Assembly: GCF_012489685.1 (NCBI RefSeq)
Contig: NC_080044.1
Coordinates: 27,136,369-27,200,368 of the forward strand
Source: Lotus japonicus
Taxonomy: Eukaryota > Streptophyta > Magnoliopsida > Fabales > Fabaceae
DNA length: 64,000 bases
Reading direction: 5' to 3'
The notes below the pieces were generated by a model. The model saw nothing but the letters and a program-made list of their open reading frames with translations. It searched no databases and was not told the origin of the DNA. Both the position numbers and the translations under genes were made by a program. Every line of letters begins with the position of its first letter. The stretch's first letter is position 1. Shown here in pieces: positions 23,408 through 34,770 of this stretch.

Positions 23408-26400
23408 TGTAAGACCCAAGTTTTTAAGCTTAGAATAAGTGGAAGAGATTTCAATTTACGATTAGGCTTGAGGTACCGTGAAGGGAAACCTGAACAAGAG
23501 TTTACCAAATGAAATAAATTTATGAAGGAGGAAGTTCAGGAAAAGTCTAAGGATTGCATCAAAGTCGATAAAAGGTATAGCACGATCGATATACGCTTAA
23601 ACCTAGGGCAGAAACCCTAGTAAATAGCTAGTTTACACTTAAAGTCGCGATGGAAATTAATTCCAAAAATCTTCAGAGAAATTTTAGAACTTCTCTTTAT
23701 CCATATATAACAAGCGTTTCAAGGCGAAACTCTAGGATATACGAACGTCCGATTCCAATCATCGGAAGTTTGCCGAAACTAAAACCCTGATAGTTCAAAA
23801 ACCCTAGAACCAACCGACGATGAAGACTTCTTCTATTCGGAGCTTCAAATGAAGATTCCACACGCGTACACCCATTTCTCTTGATATTTCCCATCTTTCT
23901 TCAGAAGGAAGTTTTCTCTTCCGACATTCAATGCAAAAAGTAACTTATCGGGTAAAATAGTTTTACACCGACTTTGCATTAGTCACCTAAAATACAAGCA
24001 AACCTCTTTTGAGTTTTGGTATTATGTCGCCAAAACCTATCTTAGAATTCACGGAGAATGAAGCCGGAAAAATCGGAATCACGAAACTTTCATTTTTCCC
24101 GCGTTTTTCCAACCTCTATATATAGCATTAAACACAAGCCTCGAAAAACCAAAAATCATACCGATATTTATTTGAAGAATTAGAAGATTCGGCAGGGAGA
24201 ATATCGTGTCTAAAATACGTTGGAATCAGTAGGAAGAATCGGAAATCACTCTCATATTTTTATCTTAACTCTATGAGCTAAATCCTCCGATATCTAAACA
24301 AATCTGTACCGGTTTACAAAATATCTTTTCAAAAATATCTTCACAAAATATCTTCTCAAAATATCTAATCATCCTTATCCAATCTTTGATAAATATCTAT
24401 TCATACTTATCCGATCCTTGATAAATATCTTCCATTTCATTCCCTATATATATGTTGAAGCTTGAAACAAAAAAACTCACTAACACACCCACCCAAACCC
24501 GCGGCCACAAGAGGAGAAGGAGGAGAAGAGTTTTTCGCCGATTCTTGCCTGATCGTTCCATAGTTCGTTGCTACGCATAGACCTCAAGGTACTGACGCTT
24601 TTCCTTACTTCTGATAGTAAATTCTGCCGCTTTTCTCTATACTTTTCTGTACTCTTAGTTTTGAGATTTTTGCAAAACTATCTAGATAACTTCATCTTTT
24701 TATCTAAACTTATTCCCTGCGTGCCCCTGAGCATGTTTAGCGGATTACATTTCGCCGATTCTCGCCGAAATGCCGCCGAGCTTCAATTCTGCTCATAATA
24801 CCCATTTTTGGCTAAAGTTCCAACCTTTGGGCTTAAAACCCTCGACTGAGCTTAGCGTTAGTAAGATTAGTCGCCATAATCGTCGTTGGTATCGACCCCA
24901 TCTAATTTGTTTTTCGAAATTATGATTTTGAGTTTCCGAGCTAAAAATATTGACCAAAATACCCCTGTGACAGTTTTTGATTCGATAAATTTTTTGAGAG
25001 TTTCCTTGGCCTAGATATCGCCTAAGAATACCTAGGAATCGATTTAGATCGAAGAAAAAGTTCGGAAACCCTATTTTACATAGTGGCCGAAACCTATTGC
25101 TTAGGGTAACGTGTCCAAAAATAATTTTTGGGTCTCTATGACCTGAGCCATTGCGTAGCTCTTTCGATTGTCGAAATTTTGGCGCTTGTTTCGTGTCATT
25201 CCGAGTTCTGTAGCTCGAGTTATGCTCGTTTTAGCGAACGAGGTTCTGTCGTCTATCCATGCTTAAATATTGTACTCTGAAGCTTCTTAAGCTTTGTCTA
25301 ACGCTAGTTAGTATTGTTTTGACCGAATTGACTTGTTTTGATTGACTTTCGCTTCGTTGCTCAAAGATTCGTTTGGAGGAACACTTGGAGCAGGAAAAGA
25401 GGATTGTGAAGGAGCCTTGCTTGAACACACTGGACGAGTTCGAGGTTAGGGCAACTTACTTGCTAGCTAATGCTTTGTAGGCGTCGATAAATTCGACTTG
25501 AATTATTGTTTATGCATATGAATTGTCTGGATTGAAAATGTTTTCTGAAGGCTTCGGCTGACATGGGAGATTAGGATTTATCGCATTGATATGTTGATAA
25601 TTGACTCGCATGCTTAATTGTTAAATGGTTAACTATAGACTATGTGATTATTTGTTCACATGATATTTGGATTATATTGATTATATTGTGTCTTTCTATT
25701 ACGCACTTGAATTGCTGACTATATTGAATATACCGTGCAATTGTGCGAATGAGTGAGGAACGTCAAGATAGTGGATAACGGGTAGTTATGCCAGACTCCT
25801 GAAGAGTTTTGGATAAAGTTTGATGGGACGGACCGAGGTTCGTACCCTATTATTGTTTTATGGATCGAGACCTTCTCAAAGGAAAATCGAGTTTGAAAAT
25901 GATATTGGAAAAACCCCATTTGAATTCACGTAAGAACTTGGGTTGTTCTGTCTAAGGCAAGAAGGGCTTTTAATGAGGCATTGTGCCCGGCCAGCTTACC
26001 TGGGAACTTCTCGGGCCATTACTTGGGTGATGATGGACCTTTTGTTTTGAGACCTTCTCCAGGGAATCATTGGAACTATGGGATCTTTGAAACTAATAGG
26101 ATTAGAGACGAAACTTAAACAATTTCATAATGAACCTCCATAATGTATTAAACAACCTCAAACCCTTAATATAATGATAAAAGACTCAAACGAAAGTTTA
26201 GGGCTTGAACATTAAGTTTTGAAAATGAGAAGTGTCGTCGGATCCAGGTTTCTGGGGAAACCATTGTGCGTTGGCACTTTGCTCGATGAGCAAATTTTAT
26301 TGGTTGGCCAATCCAAGGGATAAGCCGGGGAACTAGTCAGTTATGAGTATGTTGATACTCTTTTGCTCGTTGAGCAGTTTGTTTGGCCATCGAGATGGTG

Positions 26401-27645
26401 AGCCATGGTAAGTTGAAAGGTCACTGAGTGCGAGCTGCATTCTTTTGCTCGTTGAGCAGTTTGGTTGGCCATCGAGACGGTGAGCCCAAGTGACTAGGAA
26501 AGTTACCAAATGCGATTAGCACTTCTTTGTGTACCTTAGGGTGTGGTAGAAACAATGTATTCTAGCTAGACACGCGTACCTTGGTGAGGACGATTCGTTG
26601 TTTGGCTAACCATATTGCATTCATGCATACATTTCTTGGAAAGTGTGCTGCTTTCCGAAGGACGATCTCAGATCGGACTTCATTGGAGCGAGATGCTTCA
26701 CAGGAGCGTGCAGCTTCATAGGAGCGAGATGCTTCACAGGAGTGTGCTGCTTCACAGGAGCGAGATGCTTCATAAAAGCGAGATGCTTTAGCGGAGCGAG
26801 ATGCTTCGGGTCATCGTGAGGGTGACATTTTATCCGGATCATATTTTGAGCATGACATTGCATTGGCATACCATGCACTTAACTATATTCGTTGATATAT
26901 TGCTTATCGAGTTTTTGAGATATTGAATGTTGAATTGTTATTAGAAATCTTATAACATGTTATGTATATACCTTAGGGTAGACGATACAGAACTTATATG
27001 TATATATACAACCTATATATATATACCCCTTTATTCATCACATGTTGCTTGTATTATCTATTATATTCTGTGAGTTGACCCTAGCGCCTTGGCTTTGTGT
27101 GTATGGTTGTGTTTGGGCGGTCGGCCTGCTGCCAGACGTCCAACAGCTGATTCAAGATGGTTCGTCGTTCGGGGAGGATCCTGAGCGCAATGACTACTAC
27201 TAAGCCTTCGACGTGGACCCGGACTTCATGCATGATCGGATGAGGGTCGATGTTAGGAGTATATTATATGGGGGATTGTTTTCACAGCTCTGATTGTCAT
27301 TTCTCATTTTGGGGCAGGGTAGGTCCCCGACTATTAGCTTTTGTGTGGTTCTCTTCCAGGAGGATCACAGGGAGTTTGTCGGGCATAGGAAGTCTTTCGA
27401 AGGCCGTTTGGGGCTGACTTATCTTCTTGAAAACTGTATTCACAAAACTCATGGCTCTGACCATGGGATGCACTTATTCGCCTGCGGGCACTATCCCCAA
27501 TTACTTTATGTTTATTATCTTTGGGTTGAGTCTTCATTATGTTAAGTCTTCTATTTGAAAAGAAAACGAAAAAAAATATTTACGCATTTTCCGCACTATT
27601 GATTTAAAGTCACTAAAGTGGCACCACCGAAATCGGGGTGTTACA
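23408..27645 (+). repeat. E2 5' LTR
   Basis: This is 4238 bp and non-coding. It contains a repeated 'ttttgctcgttgagcagtttg' module near 26360 and 26452 and an 18-bp tandem array at 26690-26815. A TATA-like 'ctatatatatgttg' near 24450 could be the promoter. Confidence 0.93.
26690..26815 (+). repeat. 18-bp tandem array in the E2 LTR
   Basis: The unit 'ggagcgagatgcttcaca' and close variants are repeated about seven times. The 3' LTR copy (about 31417-31557) holds one more unit of the 'gatgctttagcggagcga' kind, so the array has changed length since insertion. Confidence 0.88.
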
Positions 27646-27648
27646 TTG

Positions 27649-27660
27649 TGGTATCAGAGC
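27649..27660 (+). promoter_or_regulatory. E2 primer binding site
   Basis: TGGTATCAGAGC lies three bases after the end of the 5' LTR and is a perfect initiator methionine tRNA primer site. Confidence 0.92.
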
Positions 27661-27928
27661 TTGTCGAGTCTTTTGGGAGTCTTTGGGAAATAGGTCTTCT
27701 GTGCTAGGTTGTGTGACTCTGCAAAGAGTGAAAATTGATTGTCTGCAAGCGATTTTTCGCTTAGAATTGATTGAAGTTATTGCTTAATCATATTGTATAG
27801 CATGCTAGGTGCTATCTTATGATGAGTACTAACTGTTTGATTGACTTAACAGAACCTAGATGTTATCCTAGGAATGGATTAGTTGTCCCACTATCATTGT
27901 CTTTTGGACTGCAACCGAATAAGATGAT

Positions 27929-28072
27929 ATGTCTGTGGAGACGTCGTCGGTCACCATTGGGACTAGAAGAGTGAAACAATCGAAGGGGAAGCAGAGTGCT
28001 TTAGTAAAAGTTATTCGGAACAAAGACACGGACGGTGCTATATGGGAATTAGAGGAGAAGATCAAGGAATAA
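27929..28072 (+). pseudogene. Ty3 polyprotein C-terminal remnant in E2 (chromodomain tail)
   Basis: This is an open stretch of 47 codons with RRVKQSKGKQSALVKVIRNK and then AIWELEEKIKE. It follows the pattern of the chromodomain end of plant Ty3 chromoviruses. It can be aligned by eye with the tail of the Ty3 element at 46251-46691 ([34 protein letters not shown]). After the stop the sequence continues with FRGRNFLFGG-like codons into the purine run, the usual Ty3 arrangement. It shows that E2 was derived by deletion from a chromovirus. Confidence 0.7.
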
Positions 28073-28135
28073 TATCTGGAGCTTTTACTGAACCCTAAGT
28101 TTCGAGGACGAAACTTTCTTTTTGGAGGGTAGTAA

Positions 28136-31100
28136 TGTAAGACCCAAGTTTTTAAGCTTAGAATAAGTGGAAGAGATTTCCATTTACGATTAGGCTTGAG
28201 GTACCGTGAAGGGAAACCTGAACAAGAGTTTACCAAATGAAATAAATTTATGAAGGAGGAAGTTCAGGAAAAGTCTAAGGATTGCATCAAAGTCGATAAA
28301 AGGTATAGCACGATCGATATACGCTTAAACCTAGGGCAGAAACCCTAGTAAATAGCTAGTTTACACTTAAAGTCGCGATGGAAATTAATTCCAAAAATCT
28401 TTAGAGAAATGTTAGAACTTCTCTTTATCCATATATAACAAGCGTTTCAAGGCGAAACTCTAGGATATACGAACGTCCGATTCCAATCATCGGAAGTTTG
28501 CCGAAACTAAAACCCTGATAGTTCAAAAACCCTAGAACCAACCGACGATGAAGACTTTTTCTATTCGGAGCTTCAAATGATGATTCCACACGCGTACACC
28601 CATTTCTCTTGATGTTTCCCATCTTTCTTCAGAAGGAAGTTTTCTCTTCCGACATTCAATGCAAAAAGTAACTTATCGGGTAAAATAGTTTTACACCGAC
28701 TTTGCATTAGTCACCTAAAATACAAGGAAACCTCTTTTGAGTTTAGGTATTATGTCGCCAAAACCTATCTTAGAATTCACGGAGAATGAAGCCGGAAAAA
28801 TCGGAATCACGAAACTTTCATTTTCCCGCGTTTTTCCAACCTCTATATATAGCATTAAACACAAGCCTCGAAAAACCAAAAATCATACCGATATTTATTT
28901 GAAGAATTAGAAGATTCGGCGGGGAGAATATCGTGTCTAAAATACGTTGGAATCAGTAGGAAGAATCGGAAATCACTCTCATATTTTTATCTTAACTCTA
29001 TGAGCTAAATCCTCCGATATCTAAACAAATCTGTACCGGTTTACAAAATATCTTTTCAAAAATATCTTCACAAAATATCTTCTCAAAATATCTATTCATC
29101 CTTATCCAATCTTTGATAAATATCTATTCATACTTATCCGATCCTTGATAAATATCTTCCATTTCATTCCCTATATATATGTTGAAGCTTGAAACAAAAA
29201 AACTCACTAACACACCCACCCAAACCCGCGGCCACAAGAGGAGAAGGAGGAGAAGAGTTTTTCGCCGATTCTTGCCTGATCGTTCCATAGTTCGTTGCTA
29301 CGCATAGACCTCAAGGTACTGACGCTTTTCCTTACTTCTGATAGTAAATTCTGCCGCTTTTCTCTATACTTTTTTGTACTCTTAGTTTTGAGATTTTTGC
29401 AAAACTATCTAGATAACTTCATCTTTTTATCTAAACTTATTCCCTGCGTGCCCCTGAGCATGTTTAGCGGATTACATTTCGCCGATTCTCGCCGAAATGC
29501 AGCCGAGTTTCAATTCTGCTCATAATACCCATTTTTTGCTAAAGTTCCAACCTTTGGGCTTAAAACCCTCGACTGAGCTTAGCGTTAGTAAGATTAGTCG
29601 CCATAATCGTCGTTGGTATCGACCCCATCTAATTTGTTTTTTGAAATTATGATTTTGAGTTTCCGAGCTTAAAATATTGACCAAAATACCCCTGTGACAG
29701 TTTTTTATTCGATAAATTTTCTGAGAGTTTCCTTGGCCTAGATATCGCCTAAGAATACCTAGGAATCGATTTAGATCGAAGAAAAAGTTCGGAAACCCTA
29801 TTTTACATAGTGGCCGAAACCTATTGCTTAGGGTAACGTGTCCAAAAATAATTTTTGGGTCTCTATGACCTGAGCCATTGCGTAGCTCTTTCGATTGTCG
29901 AAATTTTGGCGCTGGTTTCGTGTCATTCCGAGTTCTGTAGCTCGAGTTATGCTCGTTTTAGCGAACGAGGTTCTGTCGTCTATCCATGCTTAAATATTGT
30001 ACTCTGAAGCTTCTTAAGCTTTGTCTAACGCTAGTTAGTATTGTTTTGACCGAATTGACTTGTTTTGATTGACTTTCGCTTCGTTGCTCAAAGATTCGTT
30101 TGGAGGAACACTTGGAGCAGGAAAAGAGGATTGTGAAGGAGCCTTGCTTGAACACACTGGACGAGTTCGAGGTTAGGGCAACTTACTTGCTAGCTAATGC
30201 TTTGTAGGCGTCGATAAATTCGACTTGAATTATTGTTTATGCATATGAATTGTCTGGATTGAAAATGTTTTCTGAAGGCTTCGGCTGACATGGGAGATTA
30301 GGATTTATCGCATTGATATGTTGATAATTGACTCGCATGCTTAATTGTTAAATGGTTAACTATAGACTATGTGATTATTTGTTCACATGATATTTGGATT
30401 ATATTGATTATATTGTGTCTTTCTATTACGCACTTGAATTGCTGACTATATTGAATATACCGTGCAATTGTGCGAATGAGTGAGGAACGTCAAGATAGTG
30501 GATAACGGGTAGTTATGCCAGACTCCTGAAGAGTTTTGGATAAAGTTTGATGGGACGGACCGAGGTTCGTACCCTATTATTGTTTTATGGATCGAGACCT
30601 TCTCAAAGGAAAATCGAGTTTGAAAATGATATTGGAAAAACCCCATTTGAATTCACGTAAGAACTTGGGTTGTTCTGTCTAAGGCAAGAAGGGCTTTTAA
30701 TGAGGCATTGTGCCCGGCCAGCTTACCTGGGAACTTCTCGGGCCATTACTTGGGTGATGATGGACCTTTTGTTTTGAGACCTTCTCCAGGGAATCATTGG
30801 AATTATGGGATCTTTGAAACTAATAGGATTAGAGACGAAACTTAAACAATTTCATAATGAACCTCCATAATGTATTAAACAACCTCAAACCCTTAATATA
30901 ATGATAAAAGACTCAAACGAAAGTTTAGGGCTTGAACATTAAGTTTTGAAAATGAGAAGTGTCGTCGGATCCAGGTTTCTGGGGAAACCATTGTACGTTG
31001 GCACTTTGCTCGATGAGCAAATTTTATTGGTTGGCCAATCCAAGGGATAAGCCGGGGAACTAGTCAGTTATGAGTATGTTGATACTCTTTTGCTCGTTGA

Positions 31101-32390
31101 GCAGTTTGTTTGGCCATCGAGATGGTGAGCCATGGTAAGTTGAAAGGTCACTGAGTGCGAGCTGCATTCTTTTGCTCGTTGAGCAGTTTGGTTGGCCATC
31201 GAGACGGTGAGCCCAAGTGACTAGGAAAGTTACCAAATGCGATTAGCACTTCTTTGTGTATCTTAGGGTGTGGTAGAAACAATGTATTCTAGCTAGACAC
31301 GCGTACCTTGGTGAGGACGATTCGTTGTTTGGCTAACCATATTGCATTCATGCATACATTTCTTGGAAAGTGTGCTGCTTTCCGAAGGACGATCTCAGAT
31401 CGGACTTCATTGGAGCGAGATGCTTCACAGGAGCGTGCAGCTTCATAGGAGCGAGATGCTTCACAGGAGTGTGCTGCTTCACAGGAGCGAGATGCTTCAT
31501 AAAAGCGAGATGCTTTAGCGGAGCGAGATGCTTTAGCGGAGCGAGATGCTTCGGGTCATCGTGAGTGTGACATTTTATCCGGATCATATTTTGAGCATGA
31601 CATTGCATTGGCATACCATGCACTTAACTATATTCGTTGATATATTGCTTATCGAGTTTTTGAGATATTGAATGTTGAATTGTTATTAGAAATCTTATAA
31701 CATGTTATGTATATACCTTAGGGTAGACGATACAGAACTTATATGTATATATACAACCTATATATATATACCCCTTTATTCATCACATGTTGCTTGTATT
31801 ATCTATTATATTCTGTGAGTTGACCCTAGCGCCTTGGCTTTGTGTGTATGGTTGTGTTTGGGCGGTCGGCCTGCTGCCAGACGTCCAACAGCTGATTCAA
31901 GATGGTTCGTCGTTCGGGGAGGATCCTGAGCGCAATGACTACTACTAAGCCTTCGACGTGGACCCGGACTTCATGCATGATCGGATGAGGGTCGATGTTA
32001 GGAGTATATTATATGAGGGATTGTTTTCACAGCTCTAATTGTCATTTCTCATTTTGGGGCAGGGTAGGTCCCCGACTATTAGCTTTTGTGTGGTTCTCTT
32101 CCAGGTGGATCACAGGGAGTTTGTCGGGCATAGGAAGTCTTTCGAAGGCCGTTTGGGGCTGACTTATCTTCTTGAAAACTGTATTCACAAAACTCATGGC
32201 TTTGACCATGGGATGCACTTATTCGCCTGCGGGCACTATCCCCAATTACTTTATGTTTATTATCTTTGGGTTGAGTCTTCATTATGTTAAGTCTTCTATT
32301 TGAAAAGAAAACGAAAAAAAATATTTACGCATTTTCCGCACTATTGATTTAAAGTCACTAAAGTGGCACCACCGAAATCGGGGTGTTACA
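28136..32390 (+). repeat. E2 3' LTR
   Basis: This is 4255 bp, over 99% identical to the 5' copy, 17 bp longer overall, mainly because of one additional 18-bp array unit. It is preceded by a purine run and followed by target duplication GTAAC. Confidence 0.93.
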
Positions 32391-32827
32391 GTAACACCCC
32401 CTTTTCTTCCCATTGTTTTATTTAAAAACGTTTATCAGAGTTTAGAAACATATCTAAGGGAGTATTACACTTCTTCACGAAAACTCATTAAAATTAACAC
32501 TGATTGTGTTTGAAAATATATAAGTGCATATGGTTTTCAAAGAATAAATTATTCCTGCCAATAAAATTTCTAAACCATCAGATAATTCTATGATGCATAA
32601 AATCACTTATTTAAATAGGTTTATCTTCCTTGATATTCCAATAAAATTCATCATACTCAAAACTGAATTTCATAGGCACTTCGGCCATCAACAGTACGAC
32701 ATCGCCATAGTTTAGAAAATTATTCAACAACTTCCATAAGGAGAGGTTATAAAATCCTCTCAACAAAAGTGTAAAAGTAACGTAAAATATCTACCCAGTG
32801 TTACATTACAGAGCAAGACACTTATGT

Positions 32828-32870
<43 letters not shown>

Positions 32871-34770
32871 CAAGCTAAGACTCTCCGAAGCTACTCCTCA
32901 TGAGGCACATCTCTACCTCCAGTACCTGAGCGATGTCGCATAGAACATCATTCCAACAGAAGGGTAAGAACTTACATTGTATAAAATATAGCATAACAAA
33001 GAGCAAGTAAACAATTCAGATCCTGCTTTATAAACTCTTCACATTGTCTTTAAAGTCTGAGTGACTGTAATATTTTCTCTCAAGACAGTTTCACAATTCT
33101 TATTAATGTTTCGGAAAATTATAAGCTTAATGAAGAATAATAATTCGACTTTACCACAACATCAAAACAATTCACCAACAAATCACCAAACACATAAAAC
33201 CACTGAAAACGTGAACTTAGTGTGTGAGACTCTAATGTATGCATGTGGTACCAATTGTTAACCTTAGCGGTATCACCGCGTCCACTCCAGACAGTTAACC
33301 ACCAATGAAGTCCACGCCAGACTTCCAGAACCACTCCAGTTCTGGGACAAACCTCAGTTTTCCGATGAAAACCGACACGTTGCCTCTTGACTAAATGAAG
33401 TGTATTTCGTGCAAAAACTCATAAATTAAAAAATGCAATTTGAGACCACTCCAGCCCCAAATATATAACATATTTTCTCACCAAATTCCATAACGGAAAT
33501 CACACCAAAATTGCACAAAATAACACTTCAATATAATTATCAAATCATTCACTATTCCACCAACATACTAGCAACACAAAATCATCAAATGTTTCACATC
33601 AATTACCAGAATCAGTTTCAGAATCAATCCCAGAAATAAGCAGAAACATAGCAAACATGCATATAATCTTGGTACTAAATGAGCAGTCCAAAAATTATGA
33701 AAATTTTATCAAACATAGCATTATACGTTAGCTTTCATATAAAACTGGTTTCACCCAATTTGGAATTCTGTAGAGAGTTATGCTCTCTATAGCACAGGCT
33801 GTTAGGGTGTTTGCGAGCAGAAATAGAGTTAACTTGCAGATAATTCTGGTATTCAACCAGCAACCCAAAAATTACGAAAATATTACCCAATATAACCCTA
33901 TGAGTTAGCTTTTATACAAAATTAGTTTCACTCAATTCGGAATTCTTTAGAGAGAGTTATGCTCTCTACAACACAGGCTGCTAGGGTGTCTGGGGGCAGA
34001 AACAGAATGAACTTGCAATTGATTCTGGTATTGAACCAGCAATCGAAAAATTATGAAAATATTATCCAACATAACCTTATGAGTTATCTTTCATACAAAA
34101 TTGGTTTCACTCAATTTGGAATTCTGTAGAGAGAGTTATGCTCTCTACAACACAGACTGTTAGGGTATCTGCGGGCAGAACATAACAGAACCCAATTTTC
34201 CCCAGAATCTCAATTTCGCTCAAAATCAATTTTGCTCACCACATGTTAACACTCAACACAGTCTCTCAGTTCTGAATTTTCAAAGAAGATGGGGGTTCCT
34301 TCATGTTAAACTCAACCCCTGTTATTCTACAATTATACAAGGTAAATTCAAACCCTTACCTTCTATGACACCGGTACAAAGCCTCCTTGACCCTTTTCTT
34401 CTTGAAGATCAAATTCTAGGTTTTATCCACCTTTTCTCCTCTCCTTCACCTTTCACGTGTTTCTCTGTTCTGCTGCTTCTCTAATCCTAATTTTCTGATT
34501 TCCTTCTTTTTAATTATCTCATAACCCTTAAATAATCTTACAATGGGCCCCACTCCCAACTACTCACTTAAAACCTAAAACCCTTATTTATCTATATCAC
34601 ATAATAACTTAATTATCTAATAAAATCACTTAATGACCTTATCATCTAATTAAATCACATAATCACATAATCATCTAATTAAATCGCATAAACTATCAAA
34701 ATACCATATAGCATAATAATAATTAAGATAAAATAATAAATAACCTAATAACGAAAAGTGGGGTGTTATA
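32391..34770 (-). repeat. E1 5' LTR
   Basis: This is about 2380 bp. Its first plus-strand base (t) was left on the far side of E2 at 23402. The AAT microsatellite (32830-32868) is longer than in the 3' LTR. The outer end reads GTTATA where TTACA is expected, a point change. Confidence 0.92.

Larger units (their letters stand above)
23408..32390 (+). mobile_element. E2: LTR retrotransposon with 4.2-kb LTRs and 0.5-kb interior
   Basis: The element is 8983 bp, made of a 5' LTR at 23408-27645, an interior at 27646-28135 and a 3' LTR at 28136-32390. A perfect target duplication GTAAC lies at 23403-23407 and 32391-32395. The LTRs start TGTAAGACCC and end GGGGTGTTACA. By eye I count about 28 substitutions over 4.24 kb (near 0.7%) plus an 18-bp unit difference. 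The interior has a primer site TGGTATCAGAGC at 27649-27660, a 47-codon remnant of a Ty3 polyprotein end, and a purine run 'tttttggagggtagtaa' before the 3' LTR. It has no gag, protease, reverse transcriptase or integrase, so it depends on another element. Confidence 0.95.
20837..34770 (-). mobile_element. E1: LTR retrotransposon with 2.4-kb LTRs and about 0.2-kb interior, split by E2
   Basis: E1 has a 3' LTR at 20837-23207 and a 5' LTR at 32391-34770 (minus strand), flanked by a 5-bp target duplication GCCCG (20832-20836, 34771-34775). The LTRs begin TGTAACACCCC and are about 99% identical by eye, with roughly 26 substitutions plus microsatellite length changes. The interior is only 23208-23402. 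It holds the primer site TGGTATCAGAGC (23397-23386) and, next to the 3' LTR, the purine run 'aagtgggggagagt', preceded by codons that read FRGRKFLSGGEL like the end of a Ty3 polyprotein. No gag or pol is present. E2 is inserted exactly at the inner edge of the 5' LTR (target duplication GTAAC). Confidence 0.93.

Noticed and set aside
26621..26878. Open frame rich in a repeated MKHLAPVKHLAP-like pattern
   Set aside because: It is the minus-strand reading of the 18-bp LTR array and has no gene context.
27334..27537. Paired small open frames conserved at 27.3 and 32.1 kb
   Set aside because: Conservation is explained by LTR identity. Frames occur on both strands with no coding signature.
23408..32390. 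Segmental duplication of a host locus (4.2-kb near-identical copies)
   Set aside because: Primer site, purine tract and flanking GTAAC duplication show that the copies are LTRs of one element. The mirrored small open frames in both copies are accidental.
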